Positions 21,136 through 30,259 of a stretch of 64,000 nt of DNA are shown piece by piece. Numbering within the stretch: position 1 is the first letter of the stretch; each line of letters starts with the position of its first letter. This stretch comes from Picocystis sp. L7 (lineage: Eukaryota; Chlorophyta; Picocystophyceae; Picocystales; Picocystaceae), in assembly GCA_020975725.1 (NCBI GenBank), contig QXJR01000004.1, positions 434,001 to 498,000 of the forward strand, in the 5' to 3' direction. Under the pieces are notes generated by a model. That model worked only from the letters and a program-made list of their open reading frames with translations, was not told the origin of the DNA and searched no databases. The translations under genes and the position numbers were made by a program.

Positions 21136-21449
21136 CCCATCCCTTCTTCCCTTTGAATCCTTCCTCCCTTCCTTTCCTTTCCATCCTTTCCTGGTTCAAC
21201 TTCCCCTACAATCGGATCCCTTTCCCCCTTTCTTACGGGGACGGGGTCGACTCCCCCTCTCCTCTCCTTTCGTTTCCTTTCGTTTCGGTCGGGTGCTTTC
21301 TTTCTCCTTCGATCGAGTTGGGACGGGTCCCCTTTCAGTGGGGGAGGGCACCCGAAAGGATCCCGATGGGTGGATCGAACCCAGGACCCTCGGCTGGGAA
21401 GGGGAAGATCGATGGGGTCTTGAAAGGGGAAACCAGGGGAACAGAAAGG
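21136..21449. promoter_or_regulatory. Bidirectional promoter of CGEP and TRAPPC11
   Basis: The two start codons face away from each other across 314 bp. The segment holds GGATCC near 21213 and 21357 and CCCGAAAGGATCC near 21350. No TATA-like box is evident. Confidence 0.5.
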
Positions 21450-24400
21450 ATGGCGAAACCGACGGACATGGACACCTGGGCATGGACCGACGGTAGGAGC
21501 GCAGAAGCGACAGAGGAAGGATGGACGAGGGCGCCAAGACCCCTGGTGGCGGTGGTGGGAAGGGAAGATCTAGCACATGCCATCCAAGAGAAGTTCAAAG
21601 GAGCACAAGGGAATCGACACGCCATGGAAACCTTGTGCACGGCACACTGTGGACTGCTTCCCAAAGTGGTCTCGCCAAGAAAAGAAACACCTGGCACGGA
21701 AGGGGACACGAGGTCCTATGGATCCCTCATCAAAAGAGGATGGATCGAAAAACACAGGAAAAAGAGACCCGCCGTGGTCGTGTGCCTGCTGGAGAAAAAG
21801 TACGTCGCAGGAGACCCAAACAGCTGGAACGAAACCTGCCGCACCGTCGATTACGTCCACCGTGTCGTGCAACCACATGGAACCAAGTTGGTGCTCGCGC
21901 TCGTCGAAGATCCGGAAGAGTACGTGGCCTTAGCGGAGGAACAGATCTATGCCTTGAGAAAGAGAGTCTACATCGATTCTGGGGCCGTAGTGAACCTGCA
22001 AATGAGTGACCTGGAATCCAGCTTGAATAATTTGGCCAAAGTAGTCTACGAAGCAGCTTGGGCATATTACCTAAATAAAGTCAATCAGGTCAAAGCCAAG
22101 CTACAGAGCACAGGTTCAGGAGGGTTCGAAGCTCTCCATGTCAGGTACTGGTTCAAAATGGGTGTCTATGCAGAGTTTGTACAGGACTGGGAAGCAGCTA
22201 TAAAAGCCCTTCGTACAGCCTATGACTTGCTGGTTTCCCTAGCCGCACCAGTGCCAGGAAGAGAAACCCAATACTTTCAATGGTCTGCTGAAAGGAAAGT
22301 GGTGGCAGAGCACTTGTCGCTGAAGATATGTGCTTTGCTTCTCCTATCGCGAACAACAGAGGATTCTATCCGGCATTTCAGAAGGCACATCCAGGTGTTT
22401 CGTGTGTGTCCAGAAAACTTACCACCTGCATTCCTTGCGTGGCATGAGGGGTGGATATCTCAACAATACCGAACGTTTGGAAAATTGCTGCTGCCCGAGA
22501 TTGACATGAGAGTAGGAATCGACGTTCCTATCTCACATCACCCGGGATGGTACATATTTTTGGCAGCACAGCACATGATCAAGAGGAGAGCAGCTTCGTT
22601 CGAAATGTTGAGTACTTCGCCGGGGACTTCCAGCGGAGAAGATCAGGAAGTGGTGCTTCGCCATGGTTTCTTTCTTGGGCAACAAATACGTCAGGACGGA
22701 ACACCGCCTACTGAGAAGGAGTGGCTTCACTGCACGGCCAAGTCAGAGTCGTCCATGAATCATAATCAAATGATACTTGATGCTTTTTCCACAACTCTTG
22801 CATTGCTTAAGAATGCCCATCTCCCAAGAGTAAAGCACTTGGTATCATTTCTGTCAGCAAAGGAACACATCCGCGTTGGGGATCACGAAGCCGCTGTCAA
22901 TTTGCTTGTGAGAATTTTACAAGATTATAGACGTTGGCACTGGGATGCAGCTAATATAGAATCCTTACAGCTCCTACGTGAATGCTATCAAAGACTTGGA
23001 GACAGCGTGCAGCATTCCCTATGCTCTCTTGAGCTTTGCACCTTTCAGGAGCCACTTGGCACAGCACTTTGCACGGCAATTTTTGACTCGACAATTGCAA
23101 TTATTCGCGATTTCTCATTGCACGAGTCTCTTGAGTTGGAAATTGTAGCACAATCAACACTTTCTACATCCCTATGCTGCCTAGCAGGATTTGTACCTCC
23201 TGTACTTGGGAAAGGGGCAATCGAAGGTAGACCCCAGGGGTTTCGAGTCAGCATTTACTCGTTTCTTCCACGAGAGCTAGATATAACGGGAATAAAGCTC
23301 GTCATGGCAGGTGAAGGTTGCTCTTACATTCCCAGCAAGGATAACCAGCCAACCTCAATGAAACCTCTGCGCTGGACGACGTGGGCATTTTCTGCAACCC
23401 GTGACTCTCCAGGGACACTTGTATGCACAAGGGTGGCGCTGCAATTAGCCAATCAAGTCTCTTTGGTTTGGAATCTACTAGATTCACAAAACTGGAACTT
23501 GGCAATGTTGACTCGAGGCTGGATACCAGGGGAAGGTGTATTCACAACCCTTCAACATAGTCTAGATGTATCTCCTTCCAAAGACAAGTGTGGCATCAAG
23601 ATCCAATCAGAGACAACTGCCTACTGTGGGGACTTCTTTCCGTTGGAAATCGAGGTTAGCGCTTTCGAGGAGGGACTGCACAAAGCGCACCTGGAGTTTA
23701 GTTGCGGTGACAACCCGGCACATGCTCTTGTATTTTACTCCTCCGACAGTGAAGGAGCAGCCATGCCACCGACTGAAGGGTATCTTGAAGTGGGGAAGCT
23801 TTCCCCGAGGCAGACAACACGGCATAACATTTTCTGCAGGTCAAACGTTCCAGAGGATTTTATCATCGAAGTACGGGTATCGTTCTTAGATGGAACATCA
23901 CGTTCTCTTGTGCAGGCCACGCGGAAAGTTACTTTTCTTCGTCCTTTTGAGCTTTCCAGCCGAATACTCTCCAAGCATGGCCACTACCTCTTGCTGAAGG
24001 AAAAACAGAAGACTTTACCGGTTGGAGTGGATTGCATTTTGGTCGCATCACTTCATGTGCCCAAAGGCGGCGCTGATTTGTATTTAAAGAGTGTGGAGCT
24101 TGAAGGGCCCAGCGATGGTACAGTTCTTGTCGTGCAGCAACACCAACCACCAGGTCTGAAGGAGGGAGGCAAGATGCTAAAGCAGGGGGAGACCTTTTGC
24201 TGCCCTTTCTCCATACGAGCAGAGGTTTTAGGGGAGGATCTGCCAATGGGGGCTCTGAAGGTTCTTTGGGGCAGGATGGGCGCACCCACTTCTTCTGTGG
24301 AAACAGTACTACAGCTTCCGCGCGAATCCACATCAGAGACTTTATTGCATGTAAAGCTCAGTTGCCCAGAGTTTACCGCTGCCAGGGAAGCGTTTCTAGC

Positions 24401-24659
24401 TCGGTGCACCGTTCACAACTGCACCCGAATTTCACAAGAACTACGCTTTGCCGTTGGAGATTCTTCCAGTTTTGCTCTGACGGGTGTGAAGCAGGATCAT
24501 TTGTACGTGCTTCCAGATGCAGAGGTGGTTGTTTCCCTTCATTTTTTGGCTCTAGCGTGCGGTTGGCAGACCCTACCACCCATTCGCTTCGAAGCTCTGG
24601 ATGGCCAGGCGAAGCTGTCCATTCAGGAGGAAGTGTACATCCTCCCTGCTCCCATGTAA
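21450..24659 (+). CDS. TRAPPC11: TRAPPC11 (TRAPP III subunit, foie gras/gryzun)
   Basis: 1,069 aa from the ATG at 21450; the frame is open back to 21066, but that stretch overlaps the CGEP coding start and looks like promoter. TRAPPC11 is a large scaffold of the TRAPP tethering complexes at the ER-Golgi and in autophagy. The N-terminal part (RPAVVVCLLEKKYVAGDPNSW) and the helical foie gras domain (about 240-520, with YYLNKVNQVKAKL and LHVRYWFKMGVYAEFVQDWE) are typical. The last third is beta-rich (gryzun). Human TRAPPC11 is about 1,130 aa, so length fits. No intron is needed. Confidence 0.9.
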   Translation: MAKPTDMDTWAWTDGRSAEATEEGWTRAPRPLVAVVGREDLAHAIQEKFKGAQGNRHAMETLCTAHCGLLPKVVSPRKETPGTEGDTRSYGSLIKRGWIEKHRKKRPAVVVCLLEKKYVAGDPNSWNETCRTVDYVHRVVQPHGTKLVLALVEDPEEYVALAEEQIYALRKRVYIDSGAVVNLQMSDLESSLNNLAKVVYEAAWAYYLNKVNQVKAKLQSTGSGGFEALHVRYWFKMGVYAEFVQDWEAAIKALRTAYDLLVSLAAPVPGRETQYFQWSAERKVVAEHLSLKICALLLLSRTTEDSIRHFRRHIQVFRVCPENLPPAFLAWHEGWISQQYRTFGKLLLPEIDMRVGIDVPISHHPGWYIFLAAQHMIKRRAASFEMLSTSPGTSSGEDQEVVLRHGFFLGQQIRQDGTPPTEKEWLHCTAKSESSMNHNQMILDAFSTTLALLKNAHLPRVKHLVSFLSAKEHIRVGDHEAAVNLLVRILQDYRRWHWDAANIESLQLLRECYQRLGDSVQHSLCSLELCTFQEPLGTALCTAIFDSTIAIIRDFSLHESLELEIVAQSTLSTSLCCLAGFVPPVLGKGAIEGRPQGFRVSIYSFLPRELDITGIKLVMAGEGCSYIPSKDNQPTSMKPLRWTTWAFSATRDSPGTLVCTRVALQLANQVSLVWNLLDSQNWNLAMLTRGWIPGEGVFTTLQHSLDVSPSKDKCGIKIQSETTAYCGDFFPLEIEVSAFEEGLHKAHLEFSCGDNPAHALVFYSSDSEGAAMPPTEGYLEVGKLSPRQTTRHNIFCRSNVPEDFIIEVRVSFLDGTSRSLVQATRKVTFLRPFELSSRILSKHGHYLLLKEKQKTLPVGVDCILVASLHVPKGGADLYLKSVELEGPSDGTVLVVQQHQPPGLKEGGKMLKQGETFCCPFSIRAEVLGEDLPMGALKVLWGRMGAPTSSVETVLQLPRESTSETLLHVKLSCPEFTAAREAFLARCTVHNCTRISQELRFAVGDSSSFALTGVKQDHLYVLPDAEVVVSLHFLALACGWQTLPPIRFEALDGQAKLSIQEEVYILPAPM

Positions 24660-24893
24660 TTGTGTGCTTCCTTTGAGGGTGTGCATTCCCACCACGGGTA
24701 CCCGCAGACCTCCTTGCCTGGAGTTGTGATTCCAAGCGGTCTTTACAATCATTCGACGGTCCCCGAGCTGTCCCCAGTCCCGGGGGGAGCCACGCCGCCA
24801 CAGTGGAGGTCCCCTCGGTCAAACGCACACGAATGAAAGGGAGGGGGAGGGGTCTGGAGGGAGGGCCACCATTGCACCCAAGACCGACAGGTC

Positions 24894-26036
24894 ATGTACG
24901 TCGCAGTTCGCACCACAGCGCGTTCCACGTGCAAATGGACCCCATTGAAGCGGACCAAGGGACGTTTTCAGGGTCTGAAAGCACGAGCACAGACTCCAAC
25001 GTCCTCACACGCGCCGGTAGGGCACATCGACTGGGAAAACCTCACCTTTTCCGCCAAGCATGTTGCACCGAATATGTTCGTTGCACACACAGCAGAGGAT
25101 GGCACGTGGGAACAAGGGGAAGTGCTGCCATTCGGACCTCTGGAAATTCATCCGGCTGCAAACGTTCTCAATTACGGACAGAGCGTGTTTGAAGGGATGA
25201 AAGCCTACCGTTCGGTGAAAGGACGCATCGTCACTTTCCGTCCCACCCAGAATGCGAGCAGGATGCAAGATGGAGCAAAGCGATTGGTGATGGCTTTGCC
25301 CCCTCAAGATCTCTTCCTCAGAGGGGTGGAAGAGACGGTCAAGGCGAACTCTGGATACGTGCCTCCAGAGGGGAAAGGGAGCCTATACATCCGACCGCTC
25401 CTCTTCGGCTCTGGTCCCATCCTAGGCTTAGGTCCGGCACCAACTTACACGTTTCTGGTGTACTGCGCACCTGTAGGATCTTACTTCAAAGGGGGGGGCA
25501 TGGTACCAATCGAACTGCTTGTAGAAGATCAATTCCATCGGGCTGCTCCCGGAGGCATGGGCGGCACCAAGGCTGCAGGCAACTACTCTCCTGTACTAGT
25601 GACTCAGCTTGCTGCAAAGAAGCAGGGCTATGCTGACGTCATCTATCTTGATGCCAAAGAAGACAAATATGTGGAGGAAGTGTCCTCTTGCAACATTTTT
25701 TCGGTAAAAGGCAGGAAAATTACCACCCCTGCACTGCGTGGCACCATTCTCCCTGGCATTACAAGGAAGAGCATCCTCCAGCTTGCAGAGTCACGTGGCT
25801 ACGAGGTGGAGGAGAAGCTCCTTTCAATCGAGGAGCTGCTGCAAGCAGACGAAGTGTTCACCACTGGGACAGCTGTTGTCGTGTCTGCTGTAGGCAGCAT
25901 CACGTACAAGGGAACCAAGACGCAGTTCCATGGTGGGTCCCCCGGGACGGTGGCCCAAGAGATGCTTCGTGCATTGACCGACATTCAGGTCGAGGCAGCT
26001 GAAGATCCGTTTGGATGGGTGCATCCCGTGTGCTAG
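24894..26036 (+). CDS. BCAT: Branched-chain amino acid aminotransferase, probably plastid
   Basis: 380 aa. This class IV PLP enzyme moves amino groups between Leu/Ile/Val and their 2-oxo acids. The PLP lysine is in GGTKAAGNY (Lys226); LNYGQSVFEGMKAYR, YIRPLLFGSG and EVSSCNIF are family motifs, and TTPALRGTILPGITR closes the active site. About 40 basic, Ser/Thr-rich residues before HIDWENL look like an organellar targeting peptide; plastid BCATs make the amino acids, mitochondrial ones degrade them, and I cannot tell which from sequence alone. The ATG at 24894 is used. Stop-to-start spacing from TRAPPC11 is 234 bp. Confidence 0.94.
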   Translation: MYVAVRTTARSTCKWTPLKRTKGRFQGLKARAQTPTSSHAPVGHIDWENLTFSAKHVAPNMFVAHTAEDGTWEQGEVLPFGPLEIHPAANVLNYGQSVFEGMKAYRSVKGRIVTFRPTQNASRMQDGAKRLVMALPPQDLFLRGVEETVKANSGYVPPEGKGSLYIRPLLFGSGPILGLGPAPTYTFLVYCAPVGSYFKGGGMVPIELLVEDQFHRAAPGGMGGTKAAGNYSPVLVTQLAAKKQGYADVIYLDAKEDKYVEEVSSCNIFSVKGRKITTPALRGTILPGITRKSILQLAESRGYEVEEKLLSIEELLQADEVFTTGTAVVVSAVGSITYKGTKTQFHGGSPGTVAQEMLRALTDIQVEAAEDPFGWVHPVC

Positions 26037-26263
26037 CATTGGCTACCAATCGATCTGGATCTTGCACTGTTTCGCGTCCCTTCTCCCGACCTCCTTCGCC
26101 ATCGCCACCGGGGAACCCCCGACCTTCCTCATTCCACCTTCGTTTTCCTTCGTTTTAACCTTCCCCTCCCCTCCACCCACCAGGAGAGTGCCTGGAGGGC
26201 ATCCCCACTCCATCGCTTCGCTTCGTGGGACCGCAACCGTACCCGTCGGTGAACGCAAGCGCC

Positions 26264-26939
26264 ATGTCCCGTTGGCTCAAGCCCGAGGTACGGCGGAGAA
26301 CGAGCGTGTCGAGCAAGGGGACGATGGACGCAGTTGGGAGCGAAAGGAAGGGTCGAATGGAAAGGAAACGGTGCCAGGCGAACGGATGGAAAGACCAAGA
26401 GCGGATGGACCGACCCACCGAAGAGGGCAGGTCGAGTACGGAGGAAAGTGCGCCGTCGCGTGTGCTGAGTTCGTGACTGACCAAGCTCGTCGTCCGCGCG
26501 GTCGAACACACGAAACGTGCCGGATGGACTCGTCGCACGGATCTGGTCGCTGCACGTGCAACGTTCCGTGGTGCGACTGACAGGTGTACCCACTGCTCGT
26601 CGCCGTGGGAGGAGGTGTGACTGTCTGCGCAGCTCACCTTACAAGGATGGTGTTTTTCTCACCCGACTGCCTGTAAGCCAACGCCTGGAAGCGTCCTCCT
26701 CTCGATGCAGGCCCGAAATGCAGCTGTGCTGACCATGTGCTTTTCCTTCCACCACGTTTTTCCCTCGAATGCTGATCCGCAGAGTCTCCAAAACCAGCCG
26801 AGGAATGGCCATCCCTGAGGAAGACAAATGGACGGAAGCTGGACGCTCGTACAGGGAGCATCCCGTGCGCAGATTCTTGAGGAACAAGAACACCATGATC
26901 ATGCCTAGCTTAAATGAGAGCATGTCATCCCCAAAGTAA
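26264..26939 (+). CDS. B12D/MLRQ-like (NDUFA4-type) small membrane protein
   Basis: 89 aa from exons 26264-26287, 26584-26672 and 26783-26939. The first exon encodes only MSRWLKPE; joined to VYPLLVAVGGGVTVCAAHL it gives the classical B12D start, with one hydrophobic segment. The tail (KWTEAGRSYREHPVRRFLRN) matches the family's EGEKY...HGLRKF region. B12D and MLRQ proteins are mitochondrial inner-membrane proteins linked to respiratory complexes. Donors are gtacggcg and gtaagcca; acceptors are gacag and ccgcag. All three junctions restore one frame ending at TAA. The gene would be missed by any single-frame reading. Confidence 0.85.
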
Positions 26940-28298
26940 GCCAGCAAAGCGCCCCTGCCCATTGCTATGCTGGGCCTTGCCATGCTCACACCACTTGTAT
27001 GACCATGTGATAAATCCACTACTGCAAGGTGCAGACACAAGCCCATCCATCCCATTTTCTTCTCTAGAAGGATTGACACGCCCGTCTAGAACTTTCTTTG
27101 CGGAGGATCACTAGACCTGTCCTCACAAAGTTAGAAATTGTTTTGCGAGGTAAGAATCAAGTATGGATGAGGGGATGCAACACTTGGAACGTGCAGCAAA
27201 CTGAAATGTCCAGCAGAGGGGGTGGTGGGATCGAAAGAGCATCCAGCTGCCAACATCGGCACCAACGGTCCATTCCCTTGCAATCACATTCATTGTACTT
27301 GCTGCACCCTCGTCGTTTCTTCGACGTGGCTGGCAAGCCCGTGCCCTTTCACTCACGGACCCCTCAGGGAACTGCAAGACCACGCTTGGCGTACCTCGTC
27401 CTTCCCCTCGGGAACCTTGGCGTCCGCCTTGAAGCTGCATCGCCTGACCGTTCCGGACGCCTTCCTCGTCCAACCCACGCATCCCACCGATGCATCGAGG
27501 CGGTCCAGCGACGGTTTCCACCGTCCATGCCGCAAAATCTTGCACACAGGCGTTTGGATTTCCCTTCCTCGAGTGGATCCCATGCCGACCCCAGTGGTCT
27601 CTTTCGACAACCCAAGGTACGAAGGACGAGTTGGGTGGTTCTCCACCCTCCGGGTGAAAGGGACGCACGGGGCCTGCCCTGGTTGACCATCGAGGGTGAG
27701 AATCTACTCCAGGGGACGTCTCGCGGGGAAGGAGAGGGGCATTGGGTGCGGAATTTCGAGCACCCGTCCGGTTGTTGACAGCTGGGTGGATCGTGTTGTG
27801 ACGACCACGTCTTCGCGTCGGCGATTCACGGTCGAACCTTGGTTCGCATCCGGTATCACGATGTTTCTCCCTGCGTCTCCACATCCCCAGCACCTTCGAC
27901 GGGGGGGGGGGGGGGGGTCGTGAAAAACTTGCGTGTGAATCTTCTTACGAGCTCGTCTAAGCTCATGCACGTCTTGCCCATTCCCAACACGAGATGGGAG
28001 TGGCAAGGTCGAACCCGACGGCCTCTGCGTGGTTTCCCTGGGAACAGATCCCCTTTCGGGTTCGTCGTCCAGGTCCTTTCGACCCATCCTCCTGGGTTCC
28101 CTCCCTGCACGTGGAGAAGGAATCTGGGTCGGAGAAACCAGGGGATATTCGACCCCAAGATGCCCCTCGGACGGCCCATCGGGGCGTGGTGACGTCCGCG
28201 GCACTGGGGAGCGTATGTGGACCACGCACAACTGCGATGGGTGGCGACGTCCATTGGTGCTCCGTGCCACAGGAGATGGGGCCAGAAGAAGGTGGCTG
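26940..28298. other. Gap between B12D-like and purple acid phosphatase genes
   Basis: About 1.36 kb. I support no gene here, though the GC-rich part (27300-28250) is open in several frames on both strands, including 27123-27893 on the minus strand. A 17-base G run lies at 27901-27917. TCGAAAGG words on the minus strand near 28078 and 28044 and the region 28000-28200 resemble the promoters elsewhere. A small minus-strand spliced gene cannot be excluded. Confidence 0.35.
27901..27917 (+). repeat. Poly-G run (17 G)
   Basis: Seventeen consecutive G bases interrupt the region upstream of the phosphatase gene. It is the longest homopolymer I noticed. Shorter G or C runs occur near 8552, 31687, 36811, 36835 and 42865. 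Confidence 0.9.
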
Positions 28299-29387
28299 AT
28301 GCGGTTCTGCGTGGCGTGCCTGGTGGGCTCGCTCGTGATCAGCGCGATCCTCTTCGCGTGGGGAGACGCAGCACGAAAGGGCGGCTCTGGACGACCGGAA
28401 CGAAAAGTACAAGTCAAGGATCAGAAGCTATTCCTTCTCGATCCCGATGTTCCAGGTCGGTCCACGCGATTCGATACGATGCGATTCCTGTCCCTTGGAG
28501 ACCAAGGCACGGGAGGATTCCCACAAAGACAAGTGGCAGCAGGGATGACCAAAGTAGCACAGCAATACAACCTGTCGTTTGTGCTCGGGTTGGGAGACAA
28601 TTTCTATGATCGTGGGCTCTACAACGAAGACGATCCGTTGTTCCGAGAGAGGTTCGAGGACATGTACGACTCTCCAGAGCTCAAAAACATACCGTGGTAC
28701 ATGTCTTTGGGTGACCACGACCACAGAAGGAATGTGGATGCACAGGTACAGCACGAAAGCAGGTCATCGAACTGGCACATGGATGGACAATTCTACACCG
28801 TCCAAAAAACACTTGCATGTGGGTGCATGGTACACATCGTTGTCACAGATTCTGTACTTCTTGAAGGAGGTGTCTACGAAGAAGGGATGAGCAGGCGCTT
28901 CATCAGGGAATACGACGACTCACGATCAGGAAAGGAAGCGGGGCTGCAACATTGGGAGTGGCTCCGGAACACACTTGCACGTCTTACAAACAAGGATGAC
29001 TGGGTCATCGTGATTGGACACCGTCCGATACTATCACGATGTAAGCGGGAGGTCTCCGCATTGGACATCAAGTTCCGCTCTAAAATGAAGAAATTGCTCG
29101 AAGAGAGCTCTGCTGACCTGTACATGAATGGACATGATCACACTGCACAGATTTTGCGAGATAGTGGACTCCACTACGTTGTGAATGGGATTGGTGGGCA
29201 CAACCTTCATAAGCTTCAGCCACCATTTCCGCAAGACCTCTACGTCAATGCCTCTTTCCATGGATTTGCGCTCCACTCACTGGGTTGCGACTCCATGACG
29301 ATCACATTTTATAGTGGCGATGGCAAGGAGCAGGGGGAAAAAGTCATCAGAAAGAGAGATTTCCAGAGAAAGTCGGGAGTTGTGTAG
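28299..29387 (+). CDS. Purple acid phosphatase, low-molecular-weight (TRAP-like)
   Basis: 362 aa from the ATG at 28299; an ATG at 28215 would add 28 Arg-rich residues. PAPs hydrolyse phosphate esters with a two-metal centre, usually outside the cell or in the vacuole. Metal-site motifs appear in order: GDQGTGG, GLGDNFYDRGLY, SLGDHDHRRN, VIGHRPI and NGHDHT. The N-terminus (CVACLVGSLVISAILFAW) is a signal peptide or anchor. The third motif reads GDHDH where the family normally has GNHD, so the Asn metal ligand is Asp. Size and layout match plant small PAPs (PAP3/8/17) and mammalian ACP5. Converges with PsbX. Confidence 0.9.
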   Translation: MRFCVACLVGSLVISAILFAWGDAARKGGSGRPERKVQVKDQKLFLLDPDVPGRSTRFDTMRFLSLGDQGTGGFPQRQVAAGMTKVAQQYNLSFVLGLGDNFYDRGLYNEDDPLFRERFEDMYDSPELKNIPWYMSLGDHDHRRNVDAQVQHESRSSNWHMDGQFYTVQKTLACGCMVHIVVTDSVLLEGGVYEEGMSRRFIREYDDSRSGKEAGLQHWEWLRNTLARLTNKDDWVIVIGHRPILSRCKREVSALDIKFRSKMKKLLEESSADLYMNGHDHTAQILRDSGLHYVVNGIGGHNLHKLQPPFPQDLYVNASFHGFALHSLGCDSMTITFYSGDGKEQGEKVIRKRDFQRKSGVV

Positions 29388-29525
29388 TAATGAAAGATGA
29401 CACTCAAATCTCACTCAAACGGTGCTGCACTATGATTTACATGGAGCTGCGTTTTTATCACTTGCATCTCAGCGCCCAAAGCGGGGGCAGCCCATCACCA
29501 TCCATGCGCAACCTCGACGAGTTGC

Positions 29526-30259
29526 CTAGCGCCTCACCTTGTCGAAGCCAGATACACCAACAATTGCACCAAAAATGGCAAGGAGCACTACGCCTCCTGC
29601 CACAACCGATCCAATCAGGTTCTTCAGGGATGGAGTGATGGACGTGGCTTCTGCCGGCATGGCCATCAGCACCGTAGACAACGCCGTGATGGTGGCTGCC
29701 TCAACCTGCACGTGCTTTTTCTCCGAGCTGCTTGGGGGCAACAATCAACGTCAGCCAGGGATCCTTATCCGAGGCAACTTCATTCGTGCCGAAGGAAAGC
29801 TCCTTACCTTGCGCGCACGACGACCGGTCGGCTAACGCGGGTAGCTGCACGGCTCGCCTTCATGGAAACTATGGTTCAGAGCGGTGGAATCAGGGTCAGC
29901 ATTTGCATCACTCTCGGGGCGATCGATTGTGCGATCCCCGTCCGGCTCGCAGAGAGGTTTTCCAGGGTGCCGACTAGGTGCACCTCGACGAGTTCGGTTC
30001 GCTCCTCCTCGACCAACCATCATCCCGGTCGCGGGGAAGCCTTCCCACGGCAACCGCTACTTCCTTCCACCACGGTCGACCCCGACTCGTTCACTTCCGT
30101 TCGCTTGGATGGATGCCAAGGTGGCGAGGTTCACCTGTCCGTTCCTCGCGTCCCCCCCCCTCGTCGGCGGTCGTTTCCATCCGCACCTTTGTTTCCCTGG
30201 AAGGTCTTGCGCGCAGGCTTGGCCATGGCGAGGTTCATGGTACATGCGGTGGCGGCCAT
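29526..30259 (-). CDS. psbX: PsbX, photosystem II small subunit (nuclear-encoded)
   Basis: PsbX is a one-helix protein at the edge of photosystem II, near cytochrome b559. The last exon (29526 to about 29707) ends with AMPAEATSITPSLKNLIGS, a helix VVAGGVVLLAIFGAIVGV and SGFDKVRR, a clear PsbX. A thylakoid signal (ALSTVLMAMPAEA) precedes it, so a bipartite transit peptide is expected. An exon from ATG 30259 (MAATACTMNLAMAKPARK) fits as the start. A good donor, gcaag/gtaagg, at 29807-29808 suggests a 24-nt middle exon 29808-29831, giving PTGRRARK before VEAATITAL. The joint between the first and middle exons does not resolve cleanly in phase, so the 5' structure is tentative. Confidence 0.8.

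Noticed and set aside
21360-21400. tRNA B-box-like word GGGTTCGATCC on the minus strand
   Set aside because: No acceptor, D or anticodon stem could be paired around it; it is part of the CGEP/TRAPPC11 promoter.
21066-21449. N-terminal extension of TRAPPC11
   Set aside because: It begins with GTG, overlaps the CGEP start on the opposite strand and translates promoter-like sequence.
27123-27893. Long minus-strand open frame of about 256 codons, and a nearby reading with clustered Cys (CSKYNECDCK-like) after a gtacgcc donor near 27391
   Set aside because: No start, composition or family pattern convinced me; the region has the GC-rich promoter style in which random frames stay open. A small spliced gene remains possible but unsupported.
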